Below are positions 26,720 through 36,006 of a stretch of DNA of 64,000 nt, one piece after another. Numbering within the stretch: the stretch's first letter is position 1; every line of letters starts with the position of its first letter. The notes below the pieces were generated by a model. It worked only from the letters and a program-made list of their open reading frames with translations, did not search any database and was not told where the DNA came from. Both the position numbers and the translations under genes were made by a program. Source of the stretch: Flavobacteriaceae bacterium (GTDB lineage: Bacteria > Bacteroidota > Bacteroidia > Flavobacteriales > Flavobacteriaceae); the NCBI GenBank assembly GCA_947457615.1, contig CANGWK010000015.1, positions 1 through 64,000 of the forward strand. Direction: 5' to 3'.

Positions 26720-27955
26720 TTAGATTCTTTTTCCTTCAATAATTACTTCGTCAATTAGGTTGGAGCCAAATGCGTAGGGCAGTTGGTAAAAAGAAGCAAC
26801 AGGTTTACTAATAATAATATTAGCTTTTTTTCCTATAGTAATGCTGCCGTGGGTTTCTGAAATTCCCATAGCATAAGCACCGTTAATTGTTGCTGCATTT
26901 ATAGCTTCTTCTGGAGTCATCTTCATTTTGATGCAAGCAGTTGCTACCACAAAATTCATATTTCCGGAGGGAGTAGTACCTGGATTAAAATCGGTTGCCA
27001 AGGCTAATGGTAATCCAGCATCAATCATTTTTCTAGCTGGAGTATAGGGAATACTTATAAAATAGGAGCATGAAGGCAGAGCCACTGGCATCGTATAGGA
27101 ATTTTTTAATACCACAATATCTTCATCTGTTAATATCTCTAAATGATCTACCGATAGTGCTTTGTGTTTTACACAAGCTGCAATTCCGTTGATGGCATTA
27201 AATTGGTTAACATGGATTTTGGCAATTAAACCCTGTTTTTTTCCAGCTTCCATGATTTGTTCGGTTTCTGATACCGAAAAATATCCAGTTTCACAAAAAA
27301 CATCTATAAAATCGGCCAAATTTTCAGATGCAATCTTCGGTAACATTTCGTTTATTATTAAATCGATATATCCCGAATGGTTGTCTTTATATTCAGTAGG
27401 AAAAGCGTGCGCTCCAAGAAAGGTTGCTTTTATTTTTATTGGATAATTTTGGGAAAGTCTTTTAATCACCCGAAGCATTTTAAGCTCCCCTTCAACAGAT
27501 AATCCATAACCTGATTTTATTTCGACTGCACCGGTTCCTTGTTGCATGACTTCTTCCAATCGCACTTTCGATTCTTGGTAAAGTTGCTCCTCAGAAGTTT
27601 CGTTTAGTTTTTTAGCTGAATTAATTATTCCGCCTCCGCGAATGGCAATTTCTTCGTAACTCAATCCGTTGATTCTATCTACAAATTCCAGTACTCTGTT
27701 GCCAGCATATACAATGTGTGTATGGCTGTCGCACCACGCAGGAAGCACTACTTTACCTGTAGCATCTATAGAAATATCGGCTGTAGCAATGGGACAATTT
27801 TCCATAGATCCAAAGTCGGCAATACAATCATCTTCTAAAATTAAAAAGGCATTTTTTATAGAAGGTAATACAGCCATTTCGTCACCAGAAACCTTTAATA
27901 TAGAGATATCTCGAATTTGCAGAAGTTCTTTAATGTTGGTGATTACTGTTCTCAT
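26720..27955 (-). CDS. hutI: Imidazolonepropionase
   Basis: The enzyme opens the imidazolone ring in histidine degradation to give N-formimidoyl-glutamate, the substrate of hutG. It is an amidohydrolase with metal site CDSHTHIVYAG, a second histidine pair in AFLGAHAFP, and DFNPGTTP near the C-terminus, which is characteristic of HutI. The start is the ATG for MRTVITN at 27955 (411 aa); an upstream TTG-type extension of 22 codons is not supported. It is on the same strand as hutG but separated by the divergent coiled-coil gene. Confidence 0.92.
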   Translation of the reverse strand: MRTVITNIKELLQIRDISILKVSGDEMAVLPSIKNAFLILEDDCIADFGSMENCPIATADISIDATGKVVLPAWCDSHTHIVYAGNRVLEFVDRINGLSYEEIAIRGGGIINSAKKLNETSEEQLYQESKVRLEEVMQQGTGAVEIKSGYGLSVEGELKMLRVIKRLSQNYPIKIKATFLGAHAFPTEYKDNHSGYIDLIINEMLPKIASENLADFIDVFCETGYFSVSETEQIMEAGKKQGLIAKIHVNQFNAINGIAACVKHKALSVDHLEILTDEDIVVLKNSYTMPVALPSCSYFISIPYTPARKMIDAGLPLALATDFNPGTTPSGNMNFVVATACIKMKMTPEEAINAATINGAYAMGISETHGSITIGKKANIIISKPVASFYQLPYAFGSNLIDEVIIEGKRI

Positions 27956-28009
27956 GAAATGATTTTGTGTAAAATTACTTTTTAAAAAATAATTATTTAT
28001 AAATTTATA

Positions 28010-28017
28010 CAAAATTA
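28010..28017 (-). promoter_or_regulatory. -7 promoter element of hutI
   Basis: Minus-strand TAATTTTG, 54 bases before the hutI ATG and directly adjacent to the GTG start of the divergent corA. Confidence 0.4.
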
Positions 28018-28023
28018 TCATCC

Positions 28024-29094
28024 GTGCGAAAAATTAAATATAAAAAAGTAAAAAAAGTACAGCCATCATTATTAGAATACACTGGGCTTCATAAATTTAT
28101 TCAAACAGAGATTCAGTTATTTGTTTACGATACGGATAATTTGGCGGAATTTCATAAATTTGATGAAAACGAAATAGAGCAGCATGTTGATTTTAATAAA
28201 GTCAATTGGCTTAACGTACACGGATTAAATGATACTAATTTAATAGTTAAAATTGGAGATTTTCTTGGGGTGGATAATTTTATGTTATCAGATATAGTGA
28301 ACACCACAAAGCGCACAAAATTAGATGAATATCACGACACTTTGTTTTTTAATATTAAATCGTTGTTGCCAGATGCCGATTCGAATAATATTAAGGTAGA
28401 ACAGATTAGTTTCTTGTTGAAAAATGGTATTTTAGTTTCGTTTCAAGAAAAGAGGAGTGATTTCTTTACTCATATTAGGGAACGCATACGAACCCATTCA
28501 GGAATAGTTAGAACTAAAAAAGCAGATTATTTATTATTTTTGTTATTGGATGCTATTATGGAAAACTTCTATATTACCATTGAAAATGAGGAAGATAAAG
28601 TTGAGGAATTGATAAATTTATCCAAACGAAGTACGGATCTTTCTATTCTGGAGCAAATTGAAAAGCATCGTGATAACTATAATTTCTTAAAACGTTCAAT
28701 AATTCCTTTACGGGATTCTTTATACTCAATAAAAAGCATTAAAGATGATAATGTTTTTGATGCTATTGATGCAAATAATTTTACTTTTTTTGAAAGATTA
28801 CATCAAAAATGCTTAGAGCTTTTGGAACAAATTGAATACGATTTAACCACTTTAGAAAGTGCTGCAAACTTCTTTTTTTCTACCCAAAGTCATAAGATGA
28901 ATGAAGTAATGAAAACTCTAACGGTAGTTTCGGTATTCTTTATGCCTTTAACATTTATTGTTGGGATTTATGGAATGAATTTTAAATTTATGCCCGAATT
29001 GGAGTGGGAGTATGGCTATTTCGGCATACTTGGAATTATGTTTTTATTACTCTTAAGTATGATCTATTATTTTAAAAAGAAGAAGTGGTATTAA
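28024..29094 (+). CDS. corA: CorA-type magnesium/cobalt transporter
   Basis: The 356-aa protein has the CorA layout: a large N-terminal cytoplasmic domain, a long stalk helix (about 225-300), and two C-terminal membrane helices with the selectivity motif YGMNF at the end of the first. The start is GTG (MRKIKYKK), the only plausible start after the upstream stop region. It is divergent from hutI, with 68 bases between start codons. No other ion transport gene is close. Confidence 0.9.
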   Translation: MRKIKYKKVKKVQPSLLEYTGLHKFIQTEIQLFVYDTDNLAEFHKFDENEIEQHVDFNKVNWLNVHGLNDTNLIVKIGDFLGVDNFMLSDIVNTTKRTKLDEYHDTLFFNIKSLLPDADSNNIKVEQISFLLKNGILVSFQEKRSDFFTHIRERIRTHSGIVRTKKADYLLFLLLDAIMENFYITIENEEDKVEELINLSKRSTDLSILEQIEKHRDNYNFLKRSIIPLRDSLYSIKSIKDDNVFDAIDANNFTFFERLHQKCLELLEQIEYDLTTLESAANFFFSTQSHKMNEVMKTLTVVSVFFMPLTFIVGIYGMNFKFMPELEWEYGYFGILGIMFLLLLSMIYYFKKKKWY

Positions 29095-29130
29095 ATGTTT
29101 AAAAAGCTGTTAATAATTTGCGGTAATTTA

Positions 29131-29161
29131 TTTGTAGAATAAAATATATGAATTATCTTTG
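29131..29161 (+). promoter_or_regulatory. Promoter of the 55-aa membrane protein gene
   Basis: A -33 TTTG at 29131-29134 and a -7 TATCTTTG at 29154-29161 are separated by 19 bases. The ATG follows 30 bases later. Confidence 0.6.
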
Positions 29162-29191
29162 ACCTAATTATTAAGAATAACACCAAAAGAT

Positions 29192-29359
29192 ATGTTTACA
29201 TTCGCTCAATACTTAGGATTTTTATTGTTTTTAACCATTTTAACAATTGGATTTTGGTTAATGATGTTCTTGGTTAACTTTGTATTCTACTGGATATTTG
29301 GTGCAACAAGAGAGTTGTTAAGAGAAAGAAAAGTAAAAAGAGAATTAGAGCAAGCTTAA
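29192..29359 (+). CDS. Small membrane protein, 55 aa
   Basis: The ATG at 29192 opens a 55-codon frame. One strongly hydrophobic stretch covers about residues 8-40 (FLLFLTILTIGFWLMMFLV and following aromatic residues), long enough for one or two membrane passes, and the tail is charged (ELLRERKVKRELEQ). It has its own consensus promoter upstream and a very strong hairpin downstream, which supports it as a real gene. Function unknown. Confidence 0.75.
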   Translation: MFTFAQYLGFLLFLTILTIGFWLMMFLVNFVFYWIFGATRELLRERKVKRELEQA

Positions 29360-29373
29360 TTCTAGTTTGCTAT

Positions 29374-29422
29374 TTTATATACGATAAAGCCCCGAATATT
29401 TCGGGGCTTTATCGTATATAAA
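29374..29422. terminator. Perfect 23-bp hairpin after the small membrane protein gene
   Basis: Arms 29374-29396 and 29400-29422 pair without mismatch around a 3-base loop (TAT). There is no strong T run beyond the stem. It sits between a plus-strand gene and a minus-strand TonB receptor gene, so a bidirectional terminator is the simplest reading. Confidence 0.7.
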
Positions 29423-29497
29423 TTTCGCTTTAATTTATTAATTATCGATTTCCTTTTCATTTAACCCTAATGTGGATAGCAAAATGAAATAATATTT

Positions 29498-31990
29498 TTA
29501 TCCCCCATAATCACCACTTTCGCCTTCACCTTCTCTTTTTGTTTTTTCTCTATCGCTTTTTTGTTTATTAAAACGATAGGTAAATGACAAATTAATTTGA
29601 CGTTGTCTGTATTGCATTTCACCATAAGAACTTAAATTTGGTAAATTGGATTGCATAATTCTTTTTCTAGAATTAAAAATGTCATTTACATTCAAAGAAA
29701 CTGTTGCTTTATCTTTCATAATATCTTTACTAAAAGCAATGTTTGCAGCGAGTACGCCAAGAGTTTTTCCCTGAAAAGTAATTTGTGGAGCGTTATAAGT
29801 AGCATTGGTTTGCCAATCGATTTTGTAAGGTAATGTTATTTTAGAGGCAACTCTTGTAAACCAGCTAGACGATTCTCTATTAACTTCTTGACTAACAATA
29901 TCGGTTGATCCGTTTAACGTATATTGGAAGTTACCAACTATAGTACTTTTAAAAAAATTGAAATTTCCGTTTAATTTCCACCATTTAAATGGAGTATAGT
30001 TGATATTAAATTCTAATCCGTATCGAGTATCATTATCCAAATTTATAGAAGTAGTCAAATATACCGGTGTGTCTACGGGAAGACCATTTACAATTGTACT
30101 TACAATATCTCCATTTGGTCTTTTCACAAACTGATAAGGATTTTTTGTTTTATTGTAATATAATGAAGTGGTGATAGTTGTTTTTTTAAATTTATTCATG
30201 TATCCAAAATCTAAAGCATCTGTAAACGATGGATTCAAATCTGGATTTCCTATAAATAGGTTAATGTTGCTGGTGTAATTATTAGGAAACGGAATAATAA
30301 ATCTATTTCTAGGTCTTTCAATACGTTTGCTATAGTTAATAGAAATGGTGCTTTGCTCTGCAATTTGATAAGTTAAAAAAGCACTTGGAAAGAAATTGTT
30401 GTATTTTTTATATTTGTAAAAATCAGATAAAAATAACTTACTTTCTATAGAAGAGTCCTCATATCGAATTCCTAATAAATAAGAGAATTTACTTATTTTA
30501 GAACCAAATTGAGTATATAATGCGTTAATTTTTTCTTTATAATCAAATACATTAGTAAAGTTAGTGTATGGCGTATAATTTCCTAATTGGTCTAAACTTC
30601 CAACTTTAAAATTGTTATTCATTTCATTAAAATTTCCTCTGTAACCTGCTTCATATTGACTGTTTTTACCAATTGGTAAAACGTAATCTGTTTGTAATAA
30701 AGTTCTATTTTGAATCTGATAATTATTAGAAGCTTCTATTAAAGTAGAACTAATAGCACCAATATACGAGTTGGTAATAGTTGCAATGTCATTGTCTAAA
30801 TTTCTAGAAACTGTTCCGTCGAATGTGAGTTTGTGACCATCTTTTTTGAATTTTTTTGTAAAATTAGTTGTATAATCAACACCATAAGTATATGTAAATT
30901 GATCATTATATCTATTGGATATAAAATTGTTATTAGCCTCGTAATTGTTAATTACATCATTTATAGGGCTTGCACCATCACTTTTTCTGTAAGAAAATCC
31001 GTTTGTCCAAGTTAAAGTTTTATCTAAAAACCAATCCACACCAAAGCTATAATTATATCCTTTTCTTCCTGATATACGATCTACTTTCTCGTTTATGGTT
31101 TTGTAAATAGTTCCTGCAGAATTTATATAATCTGAATCGGTTAATGAATTCCCTGGAGCCTTACTATCATTATATCCAATAGTAGAAAATATATTAAAAT
31201 TTTGACTTCTGAAATTAATAGTTCCGGATGTGTTGTAGTTTTTAGGATCACCAACGGTAGCGGTAAAAGTTCCATTTAAGCCATTATTTTTTCCTTTTTT
31301 AAGAATTATATTAATAATCCCAGCCCCACCCTCGGCATCATAGCGTGCTGACGGATTAGTAATTACTTCTACTTTATCAAGTGCGTCTGCCGAAATACTT
31401 TTTAAAGCATCTGCAATATTGTTTGCATTTGAGGGCATTCCGTCAATTAATATTCTAACATTATCGTTACCTCGCAAACTTACATTTCCCTCACCATCCA
31501 CTGCAACTGAAGGTACATTATTTAATACATCACTAGCAGAACCACCTTTAATAGTAATATCCTGTCCAACATTGTATATTTTTTTATCTAGTTTTATTTC
31601 AACAGTTGCTTTTTCTTTTGTAATAATTACATCTTTAAGCTGCGTAGCATCTGCTTCTAATGAAATAGCACCTAAATTAGTTGCAGTAGTTAATGTTTTT
31701 TCCTTTATCTCTAAAGTTTTAAAAGAAATGAATTCAAGTTTAATTGTGTAAGTACCGGGAGCAGAATCAAAACTAAAATCCCCATTTGCATTAGTGATTC
31801 CTCCAGAAGTCACTTTGCTTGAAGAAGTATTAATTAACGAAATAGTAGCATACTCAAGTGGAATTGTTGTCCCTTTTTCAATTACTCTTCCAGTTATTTT
31901 GATTTTAATCCCTTCCGGTTTTTTTTGGGAATAATTAAATAGTGAGGCTAATAACAAACTTAAACTTAAACAAAATTTAATACTTTTCAT
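29498..31990 (-). CDS. TonB-dependent receptor, outer membrane beta-barrel (OMP_b-brl_3 type)
   Basis: The 830-aa protein starts with a signal peptide (ending NYSQ), a CarboxypepD-regulatory-like domain (about 28-115), then a plug-like domain with GGSASDVLNNVPSVAVD and GNVSLRGNDNVRILIDG, and a long barrel. The absence of a longer plug and the barrel style fit the outer membrane beta-barrel family common in Flavobacterium. The substrate is unknown. The C-terminus is unusual: a Gly/Glu/Arg-rich tail (KTKREGEGESGDYGG) instead of the normal aromatic end. Confidence 0.88.
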   Translation of the reverse strand: MKSIKFCLSLSLLLASLFNYSQKKPEGIKIKITGRVIEKGTTIPLEYATISLINTSSSKVTSGGITNANGDFSFDSAPGTYTIKLEFISFKTLEIKEKTLTTATNLGAISLEADATQLKDVIITKEKATVEIKLDKKIYNVGQDITIKGGSASDVLNNVPSVAVDGEGNVSLRGNDNVRILIDGMPSNANNIADALKSISADALDKVEVITNPSARYDAEGGAGIINIILKKGKNNGLNGTFTATVGDPKNYNTSGTINFRSQNFNIFSTIGYNDSKAPGNSLTDSDYINSAGTIYKTINEKVDRISGRKGYNYSFGVDWFLDKTLTWTNGFSYRKSDGASPINDVINNYEANNNFISNRYNDQFTYTYGVDYTTNFTKKFKKDGHKLTFDGTVSRNLDNDIATITNSYIGAISSTLIEASNNYQIQNRTLLQTDYVLPIGKNSQYEAGYRGNFNEMNNNFKVGSLDQLGNYTPYTNFTNVFDYKEKINALYTQFGSKISKFSYLLGIRYEDSSIESKLFLSDFYKYKKYNNFFPSAFLTYQIAEQSTISINYSKRIERPRNRFIIPFPNNYTSNINLFIGNPDLNPSFTDALDFGYMNKFKKTTITTSLYYNKTKNPYQFVKRPNGDIVSTIVNGLPVDTPVYLTTSINLDNDTRYGLEFNINYTPFKWWKLNGNFNFFKSTIVGNFQYTLNGSTDIVSQEVNRESSSWFTRVASKITLPYKIDWQTNATYNAPQITFQGKTLGVLAANIAFSKDIMKDKATVSLNVNDIFNSRKRIMQSNLPNLSSYGEMQYRQRQINLSFTYRFNKQKSDREKTKREGEGESGDYGG

Positions 31991-32232
31991 GATTGGAGGA
32001 GAATTTTATGAAATTCTTATAAAATCGCGAAATTAAACATTCGTTTATTATCCATTCTTAAAGGTTTGTTAAAAGTATCTAAAATCATAAAATAATCCTT
32101 TTAATTTTGGCATTTTAGTTTTGGTAAATTAGTATGATTTTTTTCTAAATAAAATGAGTGATTAAATTTTTTTTATTGTAATTTAGTAAATTAAATGTAG
32201 TGTTTATAGTATTAAATAAAATATAATTAATA

Positions 32233-33177
32233 ATGTTTATAGAACAAGGAATAAAAAAAAACAACGAATTTTGGAAATACATTTTAGGTTGTATTCTTAT
32301 AATTATTGCTTCTACTTTAGGGCAGTTACCATTGGGCATTGTTGTTGCTTTTAAATCTTTTAAATCTGGTAAAACACTATCTAATACCAATGATGCAATC
32401 AATTTATTAGATTCTAATCTTTCTCTATTTTTAATAATGTTGTCTTTTGTATTTGGATTTTTCGGATTGGTTTTGGTTGTAAAATATTTTCATAAACAAA
32501 ATTTATTAGATGTAACTACTTCTCGGAAAAAAGTAGATTGGAAGAGAGTATTTTTCTCATTTAGTTTGTGGGCAATTTTTATAGTTGTATCTACTTTTGC
32601 TACTTATTATTTTAGCTTAGGAGAATTAGTTTGGAATTTTAAACCTATTCCATTTGCCATTTTGTTTGTTATTGCAACCCTGTTAATCCCTATCCAAACG
32701 AGTGTTGAAGAATATGTTTTTAGAGGATATTTAATGCAAGGATTTGCTAATTTAGCAAAGAATAAGTGGTTTCCGCTTGTGATGACATCCTTAATTTTTG
32801 GATCTATGCATATTTTAAATCCAGAAGTTGATGAAATGGGTTATCTCGTATTGGTTTATTATATTGGAACAGGCTTATTTCTTGGTATTTTAACTTTAAT
32901 GGATGAAGGTATGGAATTGTCTTTAGGATTTCATGCTGCCAATAATTTAATAACTGCATTATTAGTTACTTCCGATTGGACCGCCTTGCGAACTAATTCA
33001 ATATTTAAAGACACATCCAAACCTGGAGGATTAATGGAGATTTTCATTCCAGTTTTAGTAATTTATCCAATACTATTATTTATCTTTAGTAAGAAATACC
33101 AATGGAAAAATTGGAAAGAAAAATTAACAGGAAAAATTGTTGAAGAAAATAATATAATCACCGAACCTCATGTATAA
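32233..33177 (+). CDS. CPBP family intramembrane metalloprotease
   Basis: The 314-aa integral membrane protein has about eight hydrophobic segments and the CAAX/bacteriocin-processing (CPBP) motifs: EEYVFR at residues 159-164 (EExxxR), a HxxxxN-type second motif around GSMHILN, and GFHAANN. Members act as proteases or resistance factors; the substrate is not predictable. Its last 8 bases overlap the menE start, so the two are translated together, which is a common link in flavobacteria but without a clear functional reason. Confidence 0.88.
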   Translation: MFIEQGIKKNNEFWKYILGCILIIIASTLGQLPLGIVVAFKSFKSGKTLSNTNDAINLLDSNLSLFLIMLSFVFGFFGLVLVVKYFHKQNLLDVTTSRKKVDWKRVFFSFSLWAIFIVVSTFATYYFSLGELVWNFKPIPFAILFVIATLLIPIQTSVEEYVFRGYLMQGFANLAKNKWFPLVMTSLIFGSMHILNPEVDEMGYLVLVYYIGTGLFLGILTLMDEGMELSLGFHAANNLITALLVTSDWTALRTNSIFKDTSKPGGLMEIFIPVLVIYPILLFIFSKKYQWKNWKEKLTGKIVEENNIITEPHV

Positions 33178-34213
33178 TCTAACGTATGAAAATGTTCATA
33201 ACCATTTTAAATTAAATGGTTTTCACCTTGACAAAGAAGATTTATGTCGAGTTGCTTATAGTTTTATAAAAGAAGGTGAGGATTTTGAAAAACCAGTTGG
33301 TGATTTTCTTCTAGATTGGTTTGACGGTAAGCCTCACATTGAAATGAGAACATCTGGTTCAACCGGAACTCCTAAAATTATTCAGGTTAACAAGCAATCA
33401 ATGGTTAATTCGGCTCTAGCAACAGGTAATTTCTTCGATTTACATTCAGGCGATAGAGCTTTACAATGTTTGCCTGTTAAATATGTGGCTGGTAAAATGA
33501 TGCTAATTCGTGCAATTATATTAGGGTTAGATTTAGATTATGTTGCTCCCAGTTCCCATCCAATGAAAGGCTTGACAGATAAATATGATTTTGTTGCAAT
33601 GGTGCCATTACAGGCACAAAACTCTCTTAAAGAATTACAAAACGTAAAAAAACTTATTGTTGGAGGCGCTAGAATTAGTGCTTCTCTAGAAAAGCAATTA
33701 ATTAAATTGCCAACCGAAGTATTTGAAACTTATGGCATGACCGAAACTATTACCCATATCGCCGCTAAACGAGTTGGCGAAAAAATGTTTACAGTATTGC
33801 CAAATGTCAGTATTTCCAATGATGAAAGAGACTGTTTGGTAATTCATGCACCTAACATTATTAGTGAAGATACTGTTATTACAAATGATCTGGTAGAATT
33901 GGTTAATGAAAAGCAATTTAAGTTTTTAGGAAGAATTGATAATATAATTAATAGTGGAGGAGTAAAAATCATCCCTGAACAAGTTGAACAAAAACTCGCT
34001 GAAAAAATAAACGGAAGATTTTTTATCACTTCCAAAGAGGATATGGATTTAGGCGAAAAAGTAGTCTTAGTCCTTGAAGGTGAGGTATTTGAAATTGATA
34101 AATCTATTTTTAATTCCTTAGACAAATATGAACATCCAAAAGAAATTCTTTTTATATCTAAATTTAAAGAAACTGAAAATGGTAAGGTGTTGCGTAAAGA
34201 AAGCTTGAAATAG
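33170..34213 (+). CDS. menE: O-succinylbenzoate-CoA ligase-like AMP-binding enzyme
   Basis: The 347-aa adenylate-forming enzyme has the P-loop TSGSTGTPK, the A5 motif YGMTET and the hinge and C-terminal lysine region NGKVLRKESLK. It is short because it lacks the large N-terminal part of typical ligases, as do Bacteroidota MenE enzymes. MenE activates o-succinylbenzoate in menaquinone synthesis. Other men genes are not in the window, so the assignment rests on motif and size. Overlaps the CPBP gene by 8 bases. Confidence 0.8.
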   Translation: MYNLTYENVHNHFKLNGFHLDKEDLCRVAYSFIKEGEDFEKPVGDFLLDWFDGKPHIEMRTSGSTGTPKIIQVNKQSMVNSALATGNFFDLHSGDRALQCLPVKYVAGKMMLIRAIILGLDLDYVAPSSHPMKGLTDKYDFVAMVPLQAQNSLKELQNVKKLIVGGARISASLEKQLIKLPTEVFETYGMTETITHIAAKRVGEKMFTVLPNVSISNDERDCLVIHAPNIISEDTVITNDLVELVNEKQFKFLGRIDNIINSGGVKIIPEQVEQKLAEKINGRFFITSKEDMDLGEKVVLVLEGEVFEIDKSIFNSLDKYEHPKEILFISKFKETENGKVLRKESLK

Positions 34214-34236
34214 AATTGTTAGATTTTTAGATAATA

Positions 34237-34283
34237 ATTGCTGCTTCATAAATCAAAATTAATATTAAGTAGCAGTTTTTTTA
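34237..34283 (+). terminator. Probable intrinsic terminator after menE
   Basis: ATTGCTGCTT (about 34237-34246) can pair, with one wobble and one mismatch, with AAGTAGCAGT (34267-34276), followed by a T run. The 20-base loop makes it less certain. Confidence 0.45.
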
Positions 34284-34376
34284 CACAGATTTAAGAGTTC
34301 TGTCATTCTAGAAAAAAAGTTATCTAAATAAGAGTGCCTAATTATCTAAAAATCAATTATTTGATTATCCAATTAA

Positions 34377-36002
34377 TTATTCCTTAATCACATCTACATA
34401 AAAATCATTAGTGAGTACTTCTATATCATCTAAAGATTTTATATAAAAGCTAGAAAATTGCCAATTTTTGGTTGGTTGAATTCGAATTTTATCCCCGTTA
34501 ACTTTAACGTCTATTGGCATTTTAAAATTTGGCTCATCGCATGACCAACGGAATTCTAATTTGTTTTTATTTATCCGAACTACCAAATTTGGAATTGAAT
34601 TATATCTTAAATACTGGTTGAAAATTGTGGTTAAATCCATTCCGCTTTTAGTATTAAAAAAGTTAATCACTGTTTCAGTATCAATTATTTTATGTCTGAA
34701 GGTATTGGAATAATCTAAAAGTAATTTCCACCATAATTCATCATTATCAATTACATGTCGCAAAGTATTTAATAATAAAGCTCCCTTATAGTACATGTCA
34801 CCAGAGCCCTCTTTATTTACACCAAAAGGACCAATAATAGGAATGTCATTACTAACATTTTGCTTCATTCCATTCATGTATTTTTGAGCTTTTTCAGCAC
34901 CAAATTGACATTCAACAAACACTACTTCAGTGTACATAGTAAATCCTTCATGAATCCACATATCGGCAATATCTTTGGAGGTTATACTATTTCCAAACCA
35001 TTCATGACCACTTTCGTGAATGGTAATGTAATCAAATAACAACCCAATTCCGGTTCCTGATAAATCACTACCTAAGTAGCCTTTTTTATATTTATTCCCA
35101 TAAGCTACAGCGCTTTGGTGTTCCATACCTAAATAAGGTGTTTCAACCAATTTATAGCCATCTTCTTTAAAAGGATAAGTACCAAATTTACTTTGAAAAC
35201 AACTCAGCATAAGTTTTGCTTCTTCAAAATGGGATTTGGCTTTAGCCTCATTTTCTTTCAACACATAATAATCTAAATCTAAATCGTTTAGATTATCATG
35301 GATGTGAGCATAATCGGCAATATTTATTGTAATATCATAAGTATTGATTGGATTTTTAACTTCCCAATCCCAGCGGGTGTAACCATTTTTTAAATCTTCA
35401 CTACCTATTAATCTTCCGTTGGAAACATCCATTAATCCGTAAGGAACTGCCACTTTTATTGTCGCTCCGTTATCTGGTTCATCGCTTTGTGAATCTTTAA
35501 CAGGATACCATAAGCTAGCACCAGTGCCTTGGCAAGCTACTGCTACCCATGGTTTTCCTTGTTTGTCTTTGGTAAAAACAAAACCGCCATCCCAAGGGGC
35601 ATTTTTTGCAATTATAGGTTTTCCAGAATAATAAAAACGAATTTTTTCCTCGCTACCTTTAATTAAATTTGCAGGAAAATCTATAAAAACTGCATTGAAT
35701 TCTCTCTTGTATTCTAATTTTTTTGATTTAAATAGAATAGAATCTACTTTCATGTTATCAAATAAATCTACCTGAATTTTTTTAGTGTTGGATACTACTT
35801 TAAAATTAATATCATTGTAACCAACAATTGATTTATCCTGAATATTGATTTTAATATTCAAGTCGTATCGCAATACGTCATAACAAGTTCGTTCAACTCG
35901 CAAACCACCTTGCAGCGTGTCTTTTCTTGAAGTAGTTTCTTGTGAAATACTGTTTTGATATATAAATAGAACAAGAAATATAATTAGTATTTTCTTCATC
36001 AT
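34377..36002 (-). CDS. M1 family metallopeptidase, exported
   Basis: The 541-aa enzyme is an aminopeptidase of the gluzincin clan. The zinc site is complete: His329-Glu330 and His333 in HESGHEW, and Glu352 in WIHEGF, with 18 residues between. The exopeptidase motif reads GMEHQSA. A signal peptide ends SISQE, so it works in the periplasm or outside. It lacks the C-terminal HEAT-like domain of large M1 enzymes. The carboxylase gene ends 5 bases upstream and is probably cotranscribed. Confidence 0.92.
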   Translation of the reverse strand: MMKKILIIFLVLFIYQNSISQETTSRKDTLQGGLRVERTCYDVLRYDLNIKINIQDKSIVGYNDINFKVVSNTKKIQVDLFDNMKVDSILFKSKKLEYKREFNAVFIDFPANLIKGSEEKIRFYYSGKPIIAKNAPWDGGFVFTKDKQGKPWVAVACQGTGASLWYPVKDSQSDEPDNGATIKVAVPYGLMDVSNGRLIGSEDLKNGYTRWDWEVKNPINTYDITINIADYAHIHDNLNDLDLDYYVLKENEAKAKSHFEEAKLMLSCFQSKFGTYPFKEDGYKLVETPYLGMEHQSAVAYGNKYKKGYLGSDLSGTGIGLLFDYITIHESGHEWFGNSITSKDIADMWIHEGFTMYTEVVFVECQFGAEKAQKYMNGMKQNVSNDIPIIGPFGVNKEGSGDMYYKGALLLNTLRHVIDNDELWWKLLLDYSNTFRHKIIDTETVINFFNTKSGMDLTTIFNQYLRYNSIPNLVVRINKNKLEFRWSCDEPNFKMPIDVKVNGDKIRIQPTKNWQFSSFYIKSLDDIEVLTNDFYVDVIKE

Positions 36003-36006
36003 TTTT

